Below, piece by piece: positions 1-4,662 of a stretch of 6,180 nt of DNA; within the stretch, counting starts at the first letter, position 1; every line of letters begins with the position of its first letter. Under the pieces are notes generated by a model, which saw nothing but the letters and a program-made list of their open reading frames with translations, did no database searches and was not told where the DNA came from. The stretch is from NCBI RefSeq assembly GCF_030042015.1, contig NZ_JASIAL010000443.1, positions 1-6,180 of the forward strand. The letters run 5' to 3'. The stretch comes from Trebonia sp030042015 (GTDB lineage Bacteria > Actinomycetota > Actinomycetes > Streptosporangiales > Streptosporangiaceae). Both the position numbers and the translations under genes were made by a program.

Positions 1-728
1 GCGGCGACCTTCTCCAGGGTGGTGCCTGGCCGCGGCCCGTCGTCGGCGGAGATGACGTCGCCAGAGGGCAGGGTGACCGGAGTGATCTCGCGCTGCCAGA
101 ACCCGTCGGCCAGCGCCTTCTCCGCGAGGTTCTGCGACCTGACCCCGAATTCGTCCTGCTCAAGCCGGCTGATGCCGCGCAGCGCCGCCACGTTCTCGGC
201 CGTCTGGCCCATCGCGATGTAGACGTCCGGCAGTTCGCCATCGGCGCGGGGGTCGTGCCAGGACGGCGAGTCGGCCGCCACTGTCATCGCGGTGCGACCT
301 TCCGCGGCGCCGAACAGCGGGTTCCGGGTGTCCGGCAGGCTATCGCTGTTGCCCTTGACGCTACGGGACACGCACTCGACCCCGGCGGAGATGAACACGT
401 CCCCTTCGCCCGCCTTGATCGCGTGGTATGCCATCCGGGTGGTCTGCAGCGACGACGAGCAGTACCTGTTGACCGTGGTGCCGGGGAGGCGATCGTAGCC
501 GAGCAGGACCGCGACCACGCGCGCCATGTTGAACCCCTGCTCGCCGCCGGGCAGCCCGCAGCCTAGCATCAGGTCGTCGATGTCCGCCGGGTCGAGTTGC
601 GGGACCTTCGCCAGCGCGGCTGAGATGATTTGCGTCGCAAGATCGTCTGGCCGGACGCTGGTGAGCGACCCTTTGAATGCCCGGCCGATCGGCGAACGGG
701 CGGTTGCGACGATTACTGCCTCCGGCAT
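1..728 (-). CDS. Thiolase / acetyl-CoA acyltransferase, FadA3-like (partial, C-terminus beyond the window)
   Basis: This is the N-terminal 242 codons of a thiolase, which cleaves 3-ketoacyl-CoA with CoA to acetyl-CoA and a shortened acyl-CoA in the cytosol (or the reverse condensation). Translating the minus strand from ATG 728 gives MPEAVIVATARSPIGRAFKG at the N-terminus. GCGLPGGEQGFNMAR (residues 56-70) follows, then TTVNRYCSSSLQTTRMA with the nucleophilic Cys at 90, and MGQTAEN (173-179). All are family landmarks. Full thiolases have about 390-410 residues, so the C-terminal part with the catalytic His and second Cys lies outside. The start is supported by CCTCCC (737-742), read as GGGAGG on the minus strand, 8 bases upstream. 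From memory it most resembles mycobacterial FadA3 (Rv1074c), which also lies near cbs and metB. The gene is divergent from cbs across 96 bases. Substrate chain length cannot be told. No frameshift or stop is seen. Confidence 0.93.
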   Translation of the reverse strand, partial: MPEAVIVATARSPIGRAFKGSLTSVRPDDLATQIISAALAKVPQLDPADIDDLMLGCGLPGGEQGFNMARVVAVLLGYDRLPGTTVNRYCSSSLQTTRMAYHAIKAGEGDVFISAGVECVSRSVKGNSDSLPDTRNPLFGAAEGRTAMTVAADSPSWHDPRADGELPDVYIAMGQTAENVAALRGISRLEQDEFGVRSQNLAEKALADGFWQREITPVTLPSGDVISADDGPRPGTTLEKVA

Positions 729-736
729 GACTGGCG

Positions 737-742
737 CCTCCC
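737..742 (-). promoter_or_regulatory. Ribosome binding site of the thiolase gene
   Basis: The minus strand reads GGGAGG here, with 8 bases between it and the ATG at 728. This is a near-ideal Shine-Dalgarno position. It decides the thiolase start, since the gene is open at the window edge and cannot be judged by length. Confidence 0.75.
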
Positions 743-744
743 GA

Positions 745-769
745 TGTTCGTGTCACAAACACGTTAACA
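745..769. promoter_or_regulatory. Imperfect inverted repeat in the divergent intergenic region, candidate operator
   Basis: The arms are TGTT then CGTGT (745-753), a 5-base spacer CACAA, then ACACG (759-763), two extra bases TT, and AACA (766-769). The inner 5-bp arms are perfect, and the outer 4-bp arms pair if the TT is skipped. An alternative reading is the core AACACGTT (758-765), i.e. AAC-nn-GTT. That is the centre of the KstR (TetR-family) operator as I remember it, but the outer KstR positions do not fit. TTAACA (764-769) also resembles a -35 box on the plus strand, but no good -10 lies at the right distance. On the minus strand, TGTTAACGT could be an extended -10 (TGn-TAACGT) for the thiolase. 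A site here could control both directions. The regulator is unknown. Confidence 0.35.
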
Positions 770-808
770 GCCTCCTCGGATCATGAGCAGATAGCGTGTC
801 TGTCCTGA

Positions 809-817
809 GGGAGGGAG
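809..817 (+). promoter_or_regulatory. Ribosome binding site of cbs
   Basis: GGGAGGGAG lies 7 bases before the ATG at 825; the embedded GGAGG (810-814) is 10 bases before it. This purine-rich tract supports 825 as the cbs start. Confidence 0.75.
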
Positions 818-824
818 TGGAACC

Positions 825-2219
825 ATGCAGGTGTACGACTCGGTGATCGAGCTGACGGGCGGGACGCCGCTGGTCCGGCTGAACACCGTGACCAGCGGCG
901 TAGCCCGGACGCGGAACGTGCTGGCCAAGGTGGAGTACCTGAACCCGGGCGGCTCGGTAAAGGACCGGATCGCGCCGCGGATGATCGAAGCCGCGGAAAA
1001 GCAGGGCACGCTGCGGCCCGGCGGCACGATCATCGAGCCGACCTCGGGCAACACCGGCGTGGGCCTGGCCATCGCCGCCCAGGCCCGCGGCTACAAGTGC
1101 GTGTTCGTGTGCCCGGACAAGGTGGCACAGGACAAGATCAGCGTGCTGCGCGCCTACGGGGCCGAGGTCGTGGTCTGCCCGGGCACGGTCGCGCCTGACC
1201 ACCCGGACTCCTACTACAGCGTGGCCAGGCGCCTGGCGCGGACAACCGACGGCGGCTGGCAGCCAGACCAGTACGCCAACCCGGAGAACCCGGCCGCGCA
1301 CTACCACACGACCGGCCCGGAGATCTGGGCGCAGACCGAGGGGCGGGTCACCCACTTCGTGGCCGGGATCGGCACCGGCGGGACGATCTCCGGCACCGGG
1401 CGCTACCTCAAGGAAGTCTCCGGTGGCAGGGTGAAGGTCATCGGCGCCGATCCGGAGGGCTCGGTCTACTCGGGCGGTTCCGGTCGGCCGTACCTGGTCG
1501 AGGGCGTGGGTGAGGACATCTGGCCGGCGACCTTCGACCGGGAGATAGCCGACGAGGTGATCGCGGTGAGCGACGCCGACTCGTTCCTCATGACCAGGCG
1601 GCTCGCCCGCGAGGAGGCGCTGCTCGTCGGCGGGTCCGCGGGGCTAGCGGTCGTGGCTGCCCTGCGGGTGGCCAACAGCGCCGGAGAGGATGACGTGGTG
1701 GTCGTGCTGCTGCCGGACGGCGGGCGCGGCTACCTGTCGAAGATCTTCAACGACGAGTGGATGGCCGACTACGGGTTCCTGCGCGCCCAGACCAGCGAGC
1801 CTACGGTCAGGGAACTGCTCGCCGCCAGGGAAGCGGACACGATGCGCGCGATGCCCGCGCTGGTCCACGTGCACCCTGATGAGACCGTGGCGCAGGCGAT
1901 CGCGCTGCTGCGCGAGTACGACGTCTCGCAGCTTCCCGTGGTCAGGCAGGAACCTCCGCTGATGGCCGCCGAGGTCGCGGGCTCCGTCGACGAGCGTGAC
2001 CTGCTCGACGCGCTGGTGTCGGGCCGGGCAAGGCCGCACGACACGGTGGAGAGCCTGATGGGCCCGCCGCTGCCGCTGATCGGGCAGGGCGAGCCGGTCA
2101 GCCGGGCCGCCGCCGCGCTGGAGAAGGCAGGCGCCGCCCTCGTGCACGTGGACGGCAGGCCCGCCGCGGTGCTCACCCGGCAGGACCTTCTTTCCTTCTA
2201 CGCGCAGGCGCAGCGATGA
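825..2219 (+). CDS. cbs: Cystathionine beta-synthase (PLP enzyme with C-terminal CBS-domain pair)
   Basis: A cytosolic PLP enzyme that condenses L-serine with L-homocysteine to L-cystathionine, the first step of transsulfuration. The 464-residue product has a fold-type II PLP core at about 5-320. Visible landmarks are the PLP lysine K46 in NPGGSVKDR, the substrate loop EPTSGNTG (71-78), the phosphate-binding glycine loop GIGTGGTISGTG (181-192), and PDGGRGYLSKIF (297-308) followed by NDEWMADYGF. Two CBS motifs follow: about 335-395 (MPALVHVHPDETVAQAIALL) and about 405-460 (ending PAAVLTRQDLLSFYA). There is no N-terminal heme-binding extension, unlike the human enzyme. Length and features match M. 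tuberculosis Cbs as I recall it. Where human CBS has Ser349 (PDS) near the PLP ring nitrogen, this protein appears to have Gly299. An O-acetylserine sulfhydrylase (CysK/CysM) is less likely because of the CBS-domain tail and the metB partner. The stop overlaps the metB start. Confidence 0.95.
   Translation: MQVYDSVIELTGGTPLVRLNTVTSGVARTRNVLAKVEYLNPGGSVKDRIAPRMIEAAEKQGTLRPGGTIIEPTSGNTGVGLAIAAQARGYKCVFVCPDKVAQDKISVLRAYGAEVVVCPGTVAPDHPDSYYSVARRLARTTDGGWQPDQYANPENPAAHYHTTGPEIWAQTEGRVTHFVAGIGTGGTISGTGRYLKEVSGGRVKVIGADPEGSVYSGGSGRPYLVEGVGEDIWPATFDREIADEVIAVSDADSFLMTRRLAREEALLVGGSAGLAVVAALRVANSAGEDDVVVVLLPDGGRGYLSKIFNDEWMADYGFLRAQTSEPTVRELLAAREADTMRAMPALVHVHPDETVAQAIALLREYDVSQLPVVRQEPPLMAAEVAGSVDERDLLDALVSGRARPHDTVESLMGPPLPLIGQGEPVSRAAAALEKAGAALVHVDGRPAAVLTRQDLLSFYAQAQR
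2216..2219 (+). other. ATGA stop/start overlap of cbs and metB
   Basis: The cbs stop TGA (2217-2219) overlaps the metB start ATG (2216-2218). No convincing Shine-Dalgarno lies just upstream (the bases are GCGCAGGCGCAGCG). MetB translation is therefore probably coupled to termination of cbs translation, and the two proteins are likely made from one mRNA. Confidence 0.85.
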
Positions 2220-3412
2220 AGTTCGAGACCCGGGCGATCCACGCCGGGCAGGAGCCGGACCAGTTGACCGGCGCGGTCGTCCCGCCCATCTACCAGACCT
2301 CGACCTACAAGCAGGACGGCGTGGGCGGAGCCCGCAGCGGCTACGAGTACTCGCGGACGGCGAACCCGACGCGGACGGCACTGGAGGAGTGCCTCGCCGC
2401 GCTCGAGACCGGCGCACGCGCGTTCGCCTTCGCCTCGGGCATGGCCGCCGAGGACTGCCTGATCCGCACGCTCTGCCGGCCGGGCGACCACGTGCTCATC
2501 CCTGCCGATGCCTACGGCGGCACCTACCGGCTGTTCGCGAACGTGCTGGCCCACTGGGGGATCAGCTACGACGCGGTCCCGCAGACCGACCTCGACGCGG
2601 TCCGCGATGCCCTGGAGGGCCGCAGGACGAGACTCGTCTGGGCCGAGAGCCCCACCAACCCGCTGCTGTCGATCGTCGACCTGGCCGCGCTCGCCGAGGT
2701 CGCGCACGCGAACGGCGCGTTCCTCGTCACCGACAACACCTTCGCCTCCCCGTACCTGCAGCGCCCGCTTGAGCTGGGCGCCGACGCCGTGGTGCACAGC
2801 ACCACCAAATACCTGGGCGGGCACTCCGACGTGGTGGGCGGCGCGGTGGTGCTCCGCGAGGCCGGCTACGCGGACGACCTCGCGTTCAACCAGAACGCGA
2901 CGGGCGGCATCGCCGGGCCGTTCGACGCGTGGCTCACCCTGCGCGGGGTCAAGACGCTGGCCGTGCGGATGGACCGGCACTGCGCGAACGCGGCCCTGGT
3001 CGCGCGGCTGCTTACCGCACATCCCGCGGTCAGCCACGTGTATTACCCGGGCCTGCCGGAACATCCCGGCCACAAGGTCGCGGCAATGCAGATGCACGGC
3101 TTCGGCGGAATGGTCTCGTTCCGGCTCGCGGCCGGTGAGCAGAAAGCGGTAGCGGTATGCGGCCGCACCCGGCTGTTCACGCTGGGCGAGTCTTTGGGCG
3201 GCGTGGAGTCGCTCATCGAGCACCCGGCCAGGATGACGCACGCGTCCGCGGCCGGGTCGGCGCTCGAGGTGCCCGCGGATCTGGTCAGGCTGTCGGTCGG
3301 CATCGAGGATGCCGATGACTTGCTCGACGACCTGCGGCAGGCCATTTCCTTACGATCTTCGGAAGTGATCACTAACTGCACCTCAGGGACAGAGCGATTG
3401 AAGCTAAGATAA
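2216..3412 (+). CDS. metB: Cystathionine gamma-synthase / gamma-lyase family PLP enzyme
   Basis: A cytosolic Cys/Met-metabolism PLP enzyme (fold type I, 398 residues). Landmarks: YSRTANPTR (45-53) with the Tyr/Arg pair that binds the PLP phosphate of the neighbouring subunit; FASGMAA (72-78); DAYGGTYR (98-105) with the ring-stacking Tyr100; PLP-ring Asp173 in VTDNTFASP; the Schiff-base lysine K198 in HSTTKYLGGHSD; ESLGGVESLIEHPARMTHAS (325-344); and RLSVGIED (358-365). Gamma-synthase joins O-succinyl- or O-acetylhomoserine with cysteine to cystathionine. Gamma-lyase cleaves cystathionine to cysteine, ammonia and 2-oxobutyrate. Conserved motifs do not separate the two, and coupling to cbs favours a lyase role or dual activity. 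The body of the family ends near residue 377. The last ~20 residues (SLRSSEVITNCTSGTERLKL and the final R) are an atypical, A/T-rich tail with a TTA codon at 3350-3352. Confidence 0.93.
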   Translation: MKFETRAIHAGQEPDQLTGAVVPPIYQTSTYKQDGVGGARSGYEYSRTANPTRTALEECLAALETGARAFAFASGMAAEDCLIRTLCRPGDHVLIPADAYGGTYRLFANVLAHWGISYDAVPQTDLDAVRDALEGRRTRLVWAESPTNPLLSIVDLAALAEVAHANGAFLVTDNTFASPYLQRPLELGADAVVHSTTKYLGGHSDVVGGAVVLREAGYADDLAFNQNATGGIAGPFDAWLTLRGVKTLAVRMDRHCANAALVARLLTAHPAVSHVYYPGLPEHPGHKVAAMQMHGFGGMVSFRLAAGEQKAVAVCGRTRLFTLGESLGGVESLIEHPARMTHASAAGSALEVPADLVRLSVGIEDADDLLDDLRQAISLRSSEVITNCTSGTERLKLR

Positions 3413-3424
3413 GGACTCCGAGTT

Positions 3425-3441
3425 GCCGGTAATCCGCCGGC
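3425..3441. repeat. Weak stem-loop between metB and the GH12-like gene
   Basis: GCCGG (3425-3429) can pair with CCGGC (3437-3441) across a 7-base loop. It is the only hairpin seen in the 74-base gap after metB. It has no T-rich tail, so it is a poor intrinsic terminator, and read-through from the cbs-metB operon is possible. A TAnnnT box, TAGTCT (3451-3456), could be a -10 for the next gene, but no good -35 accompanies it. Confidence 0.25.
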
Positions 3442-3470
3442 CCATTCAGCTAGTCTCTTCCTGGGACAAT

Positions 3471-3475
3471 GGAGG
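3471..3475 (+). promoter_or_regulatory. Shine-Dalgarno that decides the start of the GH12-like gene
   Basis: GGAGG sits here, 2 bases before the base after the upstream ATG at 3469-3471 ends, so it cannot serve that ATG. It is 11 bases before ATG 3487, which is therefore the better start. ATG 3499, preceded closely by a run of five G, is a second option. Confidence 0.5.
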
Positions 3476-3486
3476 GTGGCCGAAAA

Positions 3487-4650
3487 ATGGGGGTCGGCAT
3501 GCGGTTGGGGCCTTTTCGGGTGTCTACAAGTGCCATGCGCCGTCCGCGGCCACTCGACCGGCCCTGGGGGATTGTAATTAGGGCTTTCGCGTCCCTGGTC
3601 GTCGTCGGGATTGCCGCCGGCTGCGGGGTAGCCGCGCCGGCAGGCAACGGCGTGCCGACACCGGCCGCCACGGCTTCAACATTCGGTAACTCACCGGTGA
3701 TCGTATCGACGCCAACGGAAGCGAAGACCCAGCCGACGGGATCGGCGACCAGCCCGTCGGCGGCGAAGACCGGGTCCGCCTCCCCGACAGCGGCACCGCC
3801 GGCTACGACCGCGCCCGCACCGACGACGCCGGCACCGACTACGCCAGCGCCCGCGCCCACCGTGTCCGGTGCCGGGACCACGGAGAGCTGCCCGGAGCAC
3901 GGGTCGACCAGCGCGCCCGGCTGCGGCTCCGTGAACGCGGGGCCATCCTCGGGGCAGGCCCCGGGTTTCGCCGCGGGACAGCAGTCGTCCCCTGACCTGC
4001 TCGGGGTCAACCAGGACCCGTGGACCGGCGGGCAGGGACCGCAGGTGCTGACCGCCTTCAGCGTGGAGGACTGGTCGGTCACCGCGACTGACACCGACCC
4101 GTCCGACGCCCCCGGCGAGGTGCTCACCTACCCGGACGCGAGCTTCAACTACTACCAGCTCGACACGCAGGCCTCCGGCTACACCACTCCGCCCGCGCAG
4201 TACGACCTGAACAACATCACCTCGCTGACCAGCGATTTCACCGAGTCCATGCCGCAGATCAGCGACCTCAACGCCGAAGCTGCCTACGACTTGTGGCTGA
4301 ACAACTGGCAGACCGAGATCATGGTGTGGGTGGATACCTCGCCCGCCAAGGACCGTAATCTCGCGGACGACGGGATGACCAAGGTCGGCACGTACACCTA
4401 TTCGGGCCAGACTTTCGCGCTCTGGCGCAATGGCAGCGGGATCACCGGCTTCTACGTGTTCCTGCTGAACCACAACGAGACGTCGGGCACGGTAGACCTC
4501 AAGGCGATGCTGGAAACCATGGTCTCGCTCGGGTTCATCCCCGCGACGTCGCCGCTGACCCAGATCCCGTTCGGCTGGGAGGTCAGCGATACGGGCGGCA
4601 AGCCGGTTACGTTCTCCCTGTCCAGGTTTGAGGTAAGCCTGCAGGGCTGA
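3487..4650 (+). CDS. Exported, probably lipid-anchored glycoside hydrolase family 12-like protein (beta-glucanase/xyloglucanase type)
   Basis: 387 residues from the chosen start; 393 if ATG 3469 is used. A basic N-terminus (RPRPLDRPWG) leads into a hydrophobic stretch, IVIRAFASLVVVGIAAGC. The Cys46 could be a lipobox Cys, though Ala rather than Leu stands at -3, so plain secretion is possible. A Pro/Thr/Ala/Ser linker (about 55-132) follows, then a globular domain of about 220 residues. That domain resembles GH12 enzymes such as Streptomyces CelB: LLGVNQDPWTGG, then DWSVTATDT, then LTYPDASFNYY, then AYDLWLNNWQTEIMVW with the expected nucleophile Glu277, and FGWEVSDTGG with the expected acid/base Glu365, ending in FSLSRFEVSLQ. 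Known GH12 enzymes hydrolyse beta-1,4-glucans or xyloglucan outside the cell. Two Cys (135 and 145) between linker and domain may form a disulfide. Substrate is not predictable. It follows metB on the same strand but has no metabolic link to it. Confidence 0.78.
   Translation: MGVGMRLGPFRVSTSAMRRPRPLDRPWGIVIRAFASLVVVGIAAGCGVAAPAGNGVPTPAATASTFGNSPVIVSTPTEAKTQPTGSATSPSAAKTGSASPTAAPPATTAPAPTTPAPTTPAPAPTVSGAGTTESCPEHGSTSAPGCGSVNAGPSSGQAPGFAAGQQSSPDLLGVNQDPWTGGQGPQVLTAFSVEDWSVTATDTDPSDAPGEVLTYPDASFNYYQLDTQASGYTTPPAQYDLNNITSLTSDFTESMPQISDLNAEAAYDLWLNNWQTEIMVWVDTSPAKDRNLADDGMTKVGTYTYSGQTFALWRNGSGITGFYVFLLNHNETSGTVDLKAMLETMVSLGFIPATSPLTQIPFGWEVSDTGGKPVTFSLSRFEVSLQG
3817..3846 (+). repeat. Two tandem 15-bp repeats in the Pro/Thr linker
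   Basis: GCACCGACGACGCCG (3817-3831) and GCACCGACTACGCCA (3832-3846) match at 13 of 15 positions and each encode APTTP. Two more PAP units follow. This is a low-complexity linker of the kind that varies in copy number and is often O-glycosylated in actinobacterial secreted glycosidases; the glycosylation is inference. Confidence 0.7.
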
Positions 4651-4662
4651 CCGGCTAGCCGG
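4651..4662. terminator. Perfect 12-bp palindrome at the convergent gene junction, possible bidirectional terminator
   Basis: CCGGCTAGCCGG is its own reverse complement. It starts one base after the GH12-like stop (TGA 4648-4650) and contains the stop of the opposing HNH gene (TAG on the minus strand, 4655-4657). It could form a tight GC hairpin in either transcript. Neither side has a T tract, so termination by this element alone is uncertain. Confidence 0.35.

Noticed and set aside
361..762. 133-residue minus-strand frame and several plus-strand frames over 19-786
   Set aside because: They lie in other frames of the thiolase gene, whose own frame is open to the window edge and matches thiolase motifs throughout.
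764..797. Possible cbs promoter with -35 TTAACA (764-769) and -10 TAGCGT (792-797)
   Set aside because: The spacer would be 22 bases, and the better-spaced -10 candidates are poor matches. Not listed as a separate promoter.
729..824. SAM or cobalamin riboswitch ahead of the sulfur operon
   Set aside because: The 96-base gap is too short for these elements together with a promoter, and none of their conserved motifs was recognised.
753..1355. 200-residue minus-strand frame antisense to the start of cbs
   Set aside because: It overlaps the cbs PLP-binding region on the other strand and shows no recognisable protein motif.
1644..2417. 257-residue open frame antisense to the cbs 3' end and metB start
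   Set aside because: A mirror of the G/C-biased codons of cbs and metB; no domain recognised and no ribosome binding site.
2198..3241. 347-residue open frame antisense to metB
   Set aside because: No family motif, Arg/Val/Gly/His-rich composition, and complete overlap with a well-supported MetB.
3425..3441. Intrinsic terminator after metB
   Set aside because: The stem is only 5 bp and no T tract follows, so it is recorded only as a weak stem-loop.
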